The notes beneath the pieces were generated by a model. That model worked only from the letters and a program-made list of their open reading frames with translations. It was not told the DNA's origin and made no database searches. From the NCBI GenBank assembly GCA_015143735.1, contig VKHC01000156.1, forward strand, positions 1 through 15,091: 15,091 nt of DNA, written 5' to 3'. A program made the position numbers and the translations under genes. Shown here one piece after another: positions 1-8,874 of the stretch. The DNA comes from Synura sp. LO234KE. Its lineage: Eukaryota > Sar > Synurophyceae > Synurales > Mallomonadaceae. Within the stretch, counting starts at the first letter, position 1, and the number at the start of each line of letters is the position of its first letter.

Positions 1-55
1 CAGGCAATAACAGCTGTCCTTGGAAGTGTAAGAAGTCAGCGCATACAATACGTAC

Positions 56-1662
56 TTCTAGGTGGTAGACCTGATGCCACCACTGGGGGGGGATGATGAC
101 GAGGTCTCCCTCCTCCTGCACCATCTGCAAGGACAGGCCAGGGATCCGATCAGATCAGGGCAGAAGTGATATGGTAAAGAAGTGAATAAAGGGTTAAGCT
201 TATCTCAGAGCCTAGTGCTTTACGCGGCCTACACTAGTCTGCGGGTACCTGGATGCAGCCTCCACCCTCCCCAGCCAGTAGAGCGCTGGAGAGGTGGTCG
301 ATCTCCTCCCCGGACCAGAATTGCGGGACTTCCTCGCCTGCCCTCTTATAAGACAAGCCAGTCTGGTGTTCGATGGCAGAGCCGTCTAGACCCAAGTAGC
401 CCCCCTCCTCATTATCCTCTTGTCCCATGGCCAACACCTCCTGTCGGAGCTTTCCCAGCAAATCGACTGCTCCTCGCATGGAGGTGGAACCCTGGCTTTC
501 CACAGGCCACTTGAGCGTCTGTGTGTTGGTGCCCGTGGCACTTGTCTCCTTGTTAGCGTCATGAGGAGCGTTATCCACTGTTACCGTTACTGCGCCAAGT
601 GGAGGCGGAGTTGATTTAGGCGGGTTACTCTCCACCCCCGTCTCACGTCCTCCCACGACTTCTCCCACGTCTCTGGAGGCGGTGATGTCTGGATAGATCA
701 TTCTAATCACTTCGCGTGGACCTATTGAACTGGTATTATCTAGCCTATTCTCTCCGCCATTACTAGCGCAAGACTTGAACTTAAATAGGTCGACGTCGCT
801 CACCCACCCGGCCGAGATGTTGTAGTCTCCCCACGCCGAGGGGGGATTGCGGGAGCCTTTCAGCTCCTTCATATCCGTAATCGCTGGAGGAAAGAACAAC
901 CCTGCAATAAGCACACTTGAGAGTCATTAACATACCACAACACAATTGATTCGGTGGAGTGTGACGGCGTCGAAGGTACAAATTCATTAAAATATTCCAC
1001 TGAACGAATAGGCACAGCACTGACTCAAACAAGAGATTACGCTACTCACACAATTTTCGCCCTTCTAGCAAATAATTCCATCCAGTCCATTCGTAAGGAT
1101 CTGCGTGAAGAAATGACCTTGCGCCTTCACCGCCAATTATTAGGGCTGTTTTCGGGCGAATTTTAGAAGGAAAATACTGAAACCAGTCAAAACCAAATAA
1201 CCGCTTAGGTAAAGTGATTTTACTCAGACTACTTTCCGATTCCAATATACTTTCATCCATCATATACCAGCTTTCATCATGATTACTTTCGTCCAATAAT
1301 GCCGCCACGTAGTCTCTTAATGTACCTTGAAAACTTTCCACTTCGGCGTCGTAGCTCTTGCGGATATCAAAATTTATCTCGTAATCTCCAAGCAAATTAA
1401 TGAGTTCTTCTGTCCAGAGCTCATTGTTGAAATCGAAAACATTGGTCAAAATAACGGGCCAATTCGTAGCAAAATTTGAATCAAATTCTGTTTTCGTTAT
1501 ATAGCTTGAGTCAATCTTTAATCCCAGTCCAAAATAAATCATCGATTTTTTTAGTTGCGACCGGTCTGAAATCCTGACAATTTTATTGTATGTGAAGCCA
1601 TTGAGATTAACTAAATATGTGTAGATTAAGTATATACAAGTCATCTTATTTAATAGTTCCAT
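56..1662 (-). CDS. JmjC-domain (cupin-type) Fe(II)/2-oxoglutarate oxygenase, three exons, 3' end outside the window
   Basis: Probable protein hydroxylase or lysine demethylase of the JmjC family. Exons are 1662-1050, 901-249 and 124-56; joined they encode 445 residues in one frame. Exon 1 carries the N-terminal helical part (NWPVILTNVFDF, residues 67-78) and the first strand pair (GEGARSFLHADPYEWTGWNY, starting at 178) with HxD iron ligands H186 and D188. K203 in GRKLW is the expected 2-oxoglutarate-binding lysine. Exon 2 starts with LFFPPA and then carries a long Ser/Pro/Gly/Glu-rich insert (about 215-420). Exon 3 holds EEGDLVIIPPQWWHQVYH, supplying the third iron ligand H439. All catalytic residues are present. 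A GTACGT donor at 55 suggests the gene continues to the left, although the frame also stays open to base 1. The ATG at 1662 is the first in frame; its start MELLNKMTCIYLIYTYLVNL is hydrophobic and could be a signal peptide or a mis-called start. Family assignment is firm; the substrate is unknown. Confidence 0.88.
125..248 (-). other. Intron 2 of the JmjC gene (124 bp)
   Basis: The minus-strand donor is CAG|GTACCC and the acceptor is TGTCCTTGCAG after a pyrimidine-rich run. The intron is phase 0 and joins ...GGGCIQ to MVQEEGDLVII, which restores the end of the JmjC barrel. The unspliced frame stops five codons later at 234-236. Confidence 0.85.
902..1049 (-). other. Intron 1 of the JmjC gene (148 bp)
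   Basis: On the minus strand the donor is GTGAGTAG right after AAATTGT, and the acceptor is TTATTGCAG. Splicing joins T with GG to make the Trp codon of the conserved GRKLW-LFFPP stretch. The family expects a Trp here, and the unspliced frame hits a stop at once, so this intron is well supported. Confidence 0.88.
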
Positions 1663-1804
1663 GAGGAGCTACAAAATATTGGATATAATAAGCATAGGAC
1701 AATTTATTAACCTTGGGGAGCAAGATCAGAACGAGAAAATAAGTAATATAGCGTAAATTTATGTTGGGTTGGGTCACAGTGTTACAGTGCCAAGTGCATA
1801 CAAA
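1663..1804. promoter_or_regulatory. Shared divergent promoter region of the JmjC and MYND genes
   Basis: These 142 bp separate the two start codons, which point away from each other. The stretch is AT-rich with TATA-like strings such as GGATATAATAAG near 1680. No specific transcription-factor site is claimed. Both 5' UTRs and any core promoters must lie here unless the transcripts start inside the opposite gene or have upstream exons. Confidence 0.5.
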
Positions 1805-2998
1805 ATGAAAGAGATTTTGATTCTCGTGGTATTTCTTTCGACCAGTTTAAATTTGAAATTTTTAAGTTTGTCCTTAGAATTGTCAAGAATAAGTGCTATG
1901 CGGAACTCACCAGTGGTACCGAATGTGAAGAAAACTGATTATTTGGATAATAATGATGAATCGAGTTACAAAATGTTGGAAAATGGTCCAATTTTTGAAT
2001 TACTTGACAGGGGAAGGTTTGAAGGTGCTTTGACTCTTAACACCTTATTTTCCATATCTGGAGCGATCCCCAGTGGTCACCGACTATTCCAAAGAGGAAA
2101 AGTGGACCTTGTGCCTCGTGATGGCTATATTAAGGATGTTCGAGTATTTGATTCGATTCACAGAAAACGCTTCCTCTTCAAGTCTATGGTCCATATCGAC
2201 ACTATCAGAGTTCTTTGCGGACAGGATTCAGTTGAAACGTTAAGAAAATTCCGGTCAATAGAGGCCAGTGCTTGGTTTATGACAGGGGGAGATGTTGAAA
2301 AAGCTGATGAGCGAGGTCTATTTCCGTTGCTTCATATATTTACTGGAAGCTTTGTTGAGGGCAACTCTTGTAATTGGTGCGGGACTACAAAAAGTAAAAC
2401 TGGAACACTTTTTCTGTGTAGTGGATGCAAAGACATGTACTACTGCTCCAGAGATTGCCAAAAACAAGAGTGGTCGGGTCATAAGAGAGAATGTCAAAAA
2501 AAGAAAAAGAAACGTACATTCTCGGCAAAAGTAGAACAACATTTTTTTCGTTGGAGCGCTTCATCTAAGTGTAAATTGAGTACGGTTCCTTTAGCGATTA
2601 ACTATGTGCAGAATGTTGCTCTTCCCTTCCAGTTCAACGAGTTCTTGTTGATAAAAGCCATACCTGCTTCCGAAGAATCACTGAAATTGATGGAATCGGA
2701 ATCGGAGTCAGAAGATACAGTCGATAGTGATGAGCACGGAATGTTTCAGGTTGTGTCTACGGAAATCGTCTCTATTTTCGCTCTCCTAGATTTATCCGTA
2801 AAGTACCACACTCGCGTGCTCACTGACATCGATAATAACAGAGAAATGCTGCTCAATACTCGATCGATTATTGTGATTGTCATCGTGGAAGACTCGAATC
2901 TACTTCAAGTTTATCCTGTCGGACGACGCGAAGATGATGGTATGTACTTCTACGGTTTCCCTGAGGGACAAAATAATCAGTTGGAAATCGTCCCGTAG
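1805..2998 (+). CDS. MYND-type zinc-finger protein, 397 residues, intronless
   Basis: Contains one complete MYND zinc finger at residues 189-230, with zinc ligands C189, C192, C205, C208, C214, C218, H226 and C230 and the family signature YCSRDCQ...W..H...C. MYND fingers bind two zincs and usually mediate protein-protein contacts. The N-terminal half (about 60-185) and the C-terminal half (about 240-397) have no domain I recognise. A KKKKKR run (232-237) directly follows the finger and could be a nuclear localisation signal. An acidic ESESESED patch lies near 297-304. The open frame extends upstream only through a TTG, so the first ATG at 1805 is used. The resulting N-terminus, MKEILILVVFLSTSLNLKFL, is hydrophobic like a signal peptide or anchor, which is odd for a MYND protein; a start at M32 (1898) would remove it. 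It diverges from the JmjC gene. Partner and pathway are unknown. Confidence 0.85.
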   Translation: MKEILILVVFLSTSLNLKFLSLSLELSRISAMRNSPVVPNVKKTDYLDNNDESSYKMLENGPIFELLDRGRFEGALTLNTLFSISGAIPSGHRLFQRGKVDLVPRDGYIKDVRVFDSIHRKRFLFKSMVHIDTIRVLCGQDSVETLRKFRSIEASAWFMTGGDVEKADERGLFPLLHIFTGSFVEGNSCNWCGTTKSKTGTLFLCSGCKDMYYCSRDCQKQEWSGHKRECQKKKKKRTFSAKVEQHFFRWSASSKCKLSTVPLAINYVQNVALPFQFNEFLLIKAIPASEESLKLMESESESEDTVDSDEHGMFQVVSTEIVSIFALLDLSVKYHTRVLTDIDNNREMLLNTRSIIVIVIVEDSNLLQVYPVGRREDDGMYFYGFPEGQNNQLEIVP

Positions 2999-3659
2999 AA
3001 GCGTCCTACATCCAATTACATTATACGCACAACTAATTATCGAATGTTTCGTGAATTTCCTTTCATAAAACGGGTCTTCACCTGCCTGGAGAAATCTATT
3101 TGCAGTACTTTTTCGTTAATACAGATTACGGAAGTCTGAAAGTAATTTACCTTTGAACGAAAACTCGGCCGAGGCACTTTGCCTGCCTGACGATTAGCAC
3201 CTTCGAAGCACAATTCATCATTTTATTCCTCACTAAAAGCGGAGCAGATGATATTAATTATAAACTCGTGATTTACGGCCTCTAAACCTAGCGATCGTTA
3301 ATAACGATCTATTCCATCTCAACCTCTGTAAAATCTAACAGCTGTTTATAATTACGAGAGGGAAACCAGAGACTGACAGAAACCCTTGGGGCAGAAAGCC
3401 ACCATGTTCCGATAAGTAAGCACCCTCTGCTAGTATCACGTACCAACTCGCTCTCCTGCTGGCAAGTCCCCAGAGACTGCAGGAGTCGGACGAGCACGGT
3501 ATCAACAGTCGTCTACGCACAATACTCCCAAAGATGGCTGGAGAGTAGTGCCACGGGGATGGACTACATGGTGGCTAACTTGAGAAGAAAGTCTCTAAAT
3601 TGTAGAGACTTTAATATCCGTTAAAGTTATCCTAAACTACTGGTAAATTACCGTCAAAA
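2999..3659. other. Intergenic DNA, no gene seen
   Basis: This is the 3' flank of the MYND gene. Two overlapping open frames of about 60 codons on the minus strand (3309-3520) lack an ATG and have no recognisable domain. A small perfect hairpin, GATCGTT-AAT-AACGATC, lies near 3292-3308. Confidence 0.4.
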
Positions 3660-4600
3660 TTGTGACTAAAGTATCTCTTTGAAAATTACTATACTAGTCT
3701 CATCTTACTACGCACGGCTGTAGTATTTTTGTACTTTAGTGGTACTTCCGCCGCAGACTTAAGTAAAACTGGAAAAAATAGTTTCACATTAGTAAAGATC
3801 TTTAATAAAATATTAGAAATTTAACAAGTTGTATAGAATACGATGAGGAATCTGCCTGTCCTTATTATTTTAATAAATAACGCGATGGAACCACTTATTC
3901 ATTTTATTAAATAAATCGTTATCAGCACTCAGAATTTTGTGCTATATACACCTTCCACTCTTATCCTACATTTCAATATACCTGAAAACCGCAGCAAATC
4001 TATCAAATCTAGGTTCTGATCCTATCATTTTCTTTTTAAATTTCAGATTAACTTAGAGTTTTGTTCTTATCATCATTTATTATTCAATTATTTTTTTGAA
4101 AAGTTTTTGTTTTTGGTCAGCGAATCCGTCCAAAGCAAAGCCAACAATTTATGGAAAAATACATAATTGAATACGGTTGATTGTTAAATCATAACCATTA
4201 TCATAAGTAACCAATCATCCTATCCAATAGTATTTTAAATCTTATTCCAAAACTCTTTAATTTGATTTCCACCTAAAACTTGAATGTTGTTTGTAATTCA
4301 ATAGATAAATACTTTTCTTCATTACTCCATATTGTCAATGCTCTTGCATTTTATTGCAAATATAGTGAGATTTGCAAGATATCATGTCAATATCGAACAT
4401 AAAATTTGTAACACCTACAATATCTAAAAATATTTCCGCCAATATACAGTAAGTTGGTCAATTGAACTATTAAGTCTTACTTAAAGAAGTTACTAAAGTA
4501 CTATTACTAAAGTTTTACCAAAGTACGGTACTGTTACGGTTTACGTTTTGGTCGTACTAAAGTTTTCCTAAATTACGTACACTTTAGTACGGATTTCGGT
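3660..4600. repeat. ACTAAAGTA motif cluster flanking an AT-rich core; possible non-autonomous transposon
   Basis: ACTAAAGT or ACTAAAGTA occurs at 3665, 4492, 4506 and 4556 and in reverse orientation at 3732 and 4581. In the left block the pair 3665-3673 and 3732-3740 is inverted. In the right block GTACTAAAGT (4554-4563) and ACTTTAGTAC (4581-4590) form a perfect 10-bp inverted pair. A related direct repeat, AAAGTTATCCTAAACTAC near 3623, matches AAAGTTTTCCTAAATTAC near 4560 at 16 of 18 positions. The core between the blocks is AT-rich and non-coding. Clustered subterminal motifs like these are typical of DNA-transposon ends, but no clear terminal repeat or target duplication was found. Confidence 0.4.
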
Positions 4601-4719
4601 ACACGGATGCTACGGCAAATGTGGTGGATGATCCCATCTCGGAATTTTCTTAAAAAATCCTTCATATTAATCATCTTAGGTAGGCAAGAGGAGGTTTCTA
4701 ATTAAGAGCCCCCATGTAC

Positions 4720-5050
4720 CAAATGGCGAGCCCCGTGGCCGAGTGGGCGAGGGGAGGAAGACTCCGACTCAGAGAGTGGTAGTTAACTTCTCCCCCGGGA
4801 AGCATCAGTGCGCACGACGTCCTACCACTTTGACTTAGACCAATGGAGGAAGGCAGAAGAATGGACAAGCTCCTACCGCAAAAACTACCTAGCTCATAAA
4901 ACAGAACTAGGAGCGATTTCGAAGGAGTAAGAATGCTTTGTAGTGCTTCTCCGCCACCAAGCTGCTCCGTCAATTCTCGAGCCATTTCACAACAACGTGG
5001 CCTATTGAAGTTAAGAGTATTCTACCACTAAGTCACTCGCGGGCAGTAAG
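4720..5050. repeat. tRNA-like fragments (box A-like), possible SINE or tRNA pseudogene remnant
   Basis: On the plus strand near 4734, GTGGCCGAGTGGGCGAGG looks like the D-arm/box A of a Ser or Leu tRNA. On the minus strand near 5041-5020, TGACTTAGTGGTAGAATA looks like the D-arm of a Gly-type tRNA. Neither folds into a full cloverleaf: the anticodon stems do not pair and no good box B (GGTTCGANTCC) lies at the right distance. AGTGGTAG (4775-4782) and CTACCACT (4822-4829) form a perfect inverted pair. A 95-codon minus-strand frame here contains PLAHSATG, a string typical of spurious proteins read antisense to tRNA-like DNA, so it is not annotated as a gene. Confidence 0.3.
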
Positions 5051-5362
5051 GTGTGAGATCTCCGGGTGAAGGGAGTACCCGCTCCGAAACAGCAGTAGTA
5101 ATCGCTTGAGGGCGCACGAGTGAGAACGATTGGAAGAAGAGTGTGTAATCTCGAAAAAGATTATTAACGACGGGATGGAGCAATATCTCGGGAGGATCCG
5201 CCAGCTGCATCCTCTCCAGCATTTCAGAACACAAAAGGCGTTCTCTGGGAGGCTGTGCTGCTGAGCCACCAATTTTACGGTATTACATGATGGATCACCT
5301 GAAGACCGAATATATTCTCCCACAGCTCGAGTTCTCCGCAATCCTCTAAAATAGTCTGGCAT
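5033..5362 (-). CDS. Hypothetical open frame, 109 codons from ATG, doubtful
   Basis: This is the longest ATG-initiated open frame between the MYND gene and the mobile-element block. I recognise no domain. The frame is Arg/Ser/Leu-rich and starts MPDYFRGLRRTRAVGEYIRS. A second frame of the same strand (5234-5028, containing MLERMQLADPPEILL) is also open and looks equally protein-like, so this could be a frameshifted remnant of a once longer coding region or pure chance. No splice signals, neighbours or homology support it. Confidence 0.15.
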   Translation of the reverse strand: MPDYFRGLRRTRAVGEYIRSSGDPSCNTVKLVAQQHSLPENAFCVLKCWRGCSWRILPRYCSIPSLIIFFEITHSSSNRSHSCALKRLLLLFRSGYSLHPEISHLTARE

Positions 5363-6585
5363 AGCTTAACGAGGGCAATGTTTGAATTGTAGCAGCATTT
5401 CTGTTGAGGAGTCCAAAATTCTGCCAAATGAGATTTCCAACGGTTTGTCGGTAGACATATTGAAGCTGAAGGAACTTGTCACTTGAGTGCTATGAACACA
5501 CACAATATCTGGGCGATAAGCATTTGGCAAAATAATTATTGAAGAGTTGGCACCAAAGCAATTTTGCGAAGAATTTGGGTCCGATTATAATCTTGTGCTC
5601 CAAATCTAAATTGTTGGGCAAACTCGTTGGGCAGAAAAACACCAAAACTAACCAAGAAAACAACTAGCCGGCAGGAAAACTATTTTTTTATCACTGCTAG
5701 GATTAAGTTGGTTAGGGGCTAGGATTAACTTAGCCTTGAGGAATAGCCTTGGACACCCGTCTACAAGACGGTCAGTATCTACAAAATGGTTGGAAATTCC
5801 GGATAGTTATAGTTCGCGATTTTCTATATTGAAGCTAACGTTGAAAGCTGGAGGGCGGTGTCGCGTGAGCATTTGAAGGCTTCGATAACGTTCATGTGGA
5901 GGCTTTTATGCATATTCTGCGCAGAAAAACCCGCTTATAAAATTATCCCCATTTCGAATCCTGACAATTACTGCGCACCACAGGGTCTAGAGTGAAAGGG
6001 GACGAGCAGTGGAGCTCTCCGCAATGAGTTAGTACGCCACAGCGGGAAGAATGGCGCAGAAGCGAAGATGGCCGAGACTCCTCAAGCTACGAGTGTATCC
6101 GCCGGATTATTATCTCTCTATATTGCGGTGCTCGCCCCGCATGGACTCGCGTCCATGAGATGAACATGTCGACGCTTTCCGCACTGAGCGAGTGTAGGAG
6201 CGTGATGCGCTCGATATTTTCCTTACAAAATTTTGATCCGCTCCTTTGATAAACTTCGTCACATAATGTTTTAGTCAACCTGATCAGTACTTCGTCTCAG
6301 TATTTGGGAAAAGCACCGTATAATGAATATAATCAAGGTGGTAAGTAAAAACAAATCCACCGTGAATATTGCCGACCCTAAAATTGTTCATCTTAATTAC
6401 GTAAAATGATTCAGGGAGTGGATGCCAGCCGAAAACGGGGAAATTCTTCTCGCCCCGGAGGGGGCTGGCACCACACAACGACATACTTATGTAACTGCCA
6501 GGGGATTACCAAGAGAGTCGTTGCACTCAAATAACCACACAGCCTAAGCAAGGAAGCAAGAAAACTTGCGGAGATATTCTAAGGC
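5363..6585. other. Intergenic DNA with short palindromes, no supported gene
   Basis: Two perfect hairpins occur: CCGTCT-ACA-AGACGG (5757-5771) and CATGGAC-TCGC-GTCCATG (6140-6157). GCTAGGATTAA is duplicated near 5697 and 5718. Two minus-strand open frames (6278-6087 without ATG, and 6484-6284 with ATG, 66 codons) have no recognisable domain. A consensus-like plus-strand donor GGTG|GTAAGTAA sits near 6340 but no matching exon can be defined. Confidence 0.35.
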
Positions 6586-6661
6586 CACTCAGTTTCGCAA
6601 GAGGGCTGGAAGTGGAAGCAGATCACTCAATTCTCTGTGAGGGCTGGGAGTGAGAGCAGAC
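6586..6661. repeat. 38-bp imperfect tandem duplication
   Basis: Two adjacent 38-bp units (6586-6623 and 6624-6661) share CACTCA at the start, GAGGGCTGG near the middle and GAGAGCAGA or GGAAGCAGA at the end. A partial third start, CACTCACTCC, follows at 6662. The array lies in purine-rich non-coding DNA. Confidence 0.6.
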
Positions 6662-7890
6662 CACTCACTCCTCCGATATTACTTCAGAGAATGGGATAAA
6701 AGAAAGTGTGCAGAGTCGACGTCAGGATTGTCTTCCGACGTAGATTTAAGGCTAGGATTGTGGAAAACAGTAATCTCAGCGGATCGGTGACTTGTCGGTT
6801 GGGGCTGACTGAGAACCACCCGTAAGTCTCCCCACGGCCTCCCAACTCGCCATATCACTGCTCATGCCCCCCCCCCTTTCGCCGACATGTAACACAATTT
6901 TTCAGAATATCAAACAGTTAAAGATTACTATGGTTGTCGGTGGGAAGAGAGTACCACCAACTCCACACCCAGTTTCGGTGGTAGAATAGTCAAGGGAGGA
7001 CAGATCAAATTGAGAGAAAATTAGTTACTCCACCGAAAGTGCAATAGTTGATGAATAAGTAAAGAAGGAATGAAAGGTTAACCACTCGCCACGTATCAAA
7101 GGGAAAGTCTTGTTGTTACCTAGTATATATGGAACTGGGTGAGTACCCTCGGTGCCTTGCACTATGCACCAACCAGATCCCAGTGAGACTCACGCAGTGG
7201 GGGAGTGTATATATTGGCAAGGCGATAGTGCATAGAAAGAGGAAGCACGCCTGGGCGGGGTTTGACGCACGTCAAATGGATGCAAACGAGGATATCTACC
7301 ACGAGTGAGCCGCCGACCCATACTCCGCGAGACGCGGCGGAGGGGAGGAGAGGTTCGACGAGAGAATCTTCAACCACGTTAGATATAGTGGCGCCCAAGA
7401 AGGCACGGCCTATTCTACCTTCCGCGCCGCTAGTCGATAAAAAATGCGAGAGGGACGTCGGCGTTTAGAGAAACCCGCTCACCAAATTAGCTACTTTAAA
7501 TGCATCCCAACTCCATGAAAGTCCAGCGACCGAGCGAGTGTGGGCAAAATGGTTTATCAAAGTTAATGAATAGCAAAAGTGTTTGCTAAATGAAAAGTAT
7601 TAATATTTTGGAAAGTATTGAGCTTTGGCGGAAATGCGACTTGTTCAGTTATTATTAGGGACGAGCAAGCCCACACGAAGTCAAACTATGAGGTCGCCAA
7701 GATACATAATCATGATGCAGATAGAGATATGAGCACTCCGCCTGAGCCGCACCTCCAGCGCTAGATCCCCAGCAGGCACAGGAGCGATTCCAGGGCGAAC
7801 GGATCAGCTAACTATTCCATCGCAAGTAAGCTCGACCTTGATCCTGTCAAATCCAAGAGGGGCTCTCAGATTTTCCTACTCGGTGACAGG
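6662..7890. other. Intergenic DNA, no supported gene; contains a bZIP-site-like palindrome
   Basis: A homopolymeric C run lies near 6868. Near 6978, TTTCGGTGGTAGAATAG resembles a tRNA D-arm. TTTGACG-CA-CGTCAAA (7261-7276) is a perfect 7-bp-arm palindrome built from two TGACG half sites, the kind bound by bZIP factors. CTATGCAC near 7160 and GTGCATAG near 7227 are inverted copies. Open frames on both strands at 7162-7468 start only at TTG and have no domain. Confidence 0.35.
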
Positions 7891-7992
7891 TTTTTAAGCA
7901 ACACGCAAGCACACTTTATCCGGTGCTTTTAATGTGCTAGCTCGTTTTCTACATAAGCACTTTAACAGATGCTAAAACGTGCTAAGGTTTTG
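7891..7992. repeat. Cluster of AGCAC/GTGCT motifs in both orientations
   Basis: AGCAC appears near 7908 and 7956, and GTGCT near 7923, 7934 and 7979, all within about 100 bp. TTAATGTGCT and AAGCACTTTAA form a near-perfect inverted pair. This could be a protein-binding array or the end of a decayed element; the sequence gives no more. Confidence 0.3.
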
Positions 7993-8841
7993 GTGCCCGA
8001 AAGTTAAATAGTTATTTATTACAACGAAAGAACAAAAATGTCAGACCAGGAAATGAGAGGAGCGACGCCTGTGGTACCTAACCACTCCCTATGTACCTCT
8101 ACTAGCATGCCCCTATTACCGAATTTGGAGCATCTGGTGACAGCAACTGGAGCACCTGTGTAAGAACACCACGATCTCCCCCTCGAGGTGAAAGTGGAAA
8201 CGTGACAAAGCGGTACCCTTCTCAAAACACATAGAATAGTGAAGGGGGAAAGAGGGTAATAGGAGGCCCACACGGGATAAGCCCAGTAAAAAGAAGTTTG
8301 CTAGTGACCGCAGCAGTCCTACTAACTCGAAGGTGAAGTCAACTGCGCCTACTCCTGACGCGCGCGCATAATCTAGAGAAAAGCGTACTGGGACACGTCC
8401 ATTAGACCGGAAGTGTGCCTATTCGAGAGAGAATTGGCCGAAAAAGCCGGATGAGTGCAGTCGAGGTTATGTCGCGATGTTACAGAGTCAACGTAGAATG
8501 GTGGGGCTGCAACGTGGGCAGCTCATGTCGTACTGAAAGCCCCTCGGAAGTTCGCCCCTGACGGACCTTTGCGAGCAACTCTACGGGGTACACACGGTTG
8601 TCAAGTATGGTGAATTTATCTGCGCGATGGAAGCTAGAGGTGGACATGTCAAAGTGGAAGCTGCATAACCAGCCCACTTGGATGTATATAATTTTCCGTG
8701 AATCCACGCGCTGCAGCGTGAATTGCTAAGGGATTGCTACCGGCCCCATTCCCGAAATTCGAAGTACGCCCAGGAACTTTGCAAAAATCCCTTCCATGTT
8801 TCCGCTACGAAAATGCTTTTGGAGTTTGTCTACGGAGGTTA
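7993..8841. other. Intergenic DNA, no supported gene
   Basis: Minus-strand open frames at 8273-8019 (84 codons) and 8707-8480 (75 codons) start at GTG rather than ATG and match no domain I know. No splice sites or conserved motifs give either one support as an exon. The right edge abuts the inverted-repeat element. Confidence 0.3.
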
Positions 8842-8874
8842 GTGCGTGTTTTTTTGTCTGGAAACCGGATAAGA
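8842..8874 (+). repeat. Left terminal inverted repeat
   Basis: This is the left copy of the terminal repeat. It pairs with 10286-10323 in opposite orientation and keeps the GTCTGGAAACCGGAT core. Confidence 0.6.

Noticed and set aside
1-55. Read-through of JmjC exon 3 to the window edge
   Set aside because: The frame stays open, but the residues (VRIVCADFLHF) do not look like the JmjC end, while GTACGT directly after the Glu codon is a good donor.
182-614. Plus-strand open frames over the JmjC exon 2
   Set aside because: They are shadows of the minus-strand coding exon: low-complexity, Pro/Arg-rich and without a domain.
1769-1804. Twelve extra N-terminal codons on the MYND protein
   Set aside because: They start from TTG. 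In a nuclear eukaryotic gene the first ATG at 1805 is the reasonable start.
2318-2542. Open frames opposite or out of frame with the MYND finger
   Set aside because: They are shadows of the MYND coding sequence.
4698-4985. 95-codon minus-strand ATG frame
   Set aside because: It includes PLAHSATG, the classic antisense translation of a tRNA D-arm, and matches nothing else.
7162-7468. Overlapping open frames on both strands
   Set aside because: Both begin at TTG, both are explained by locally GC-rich stop-poor sequence, and neither has a domain.
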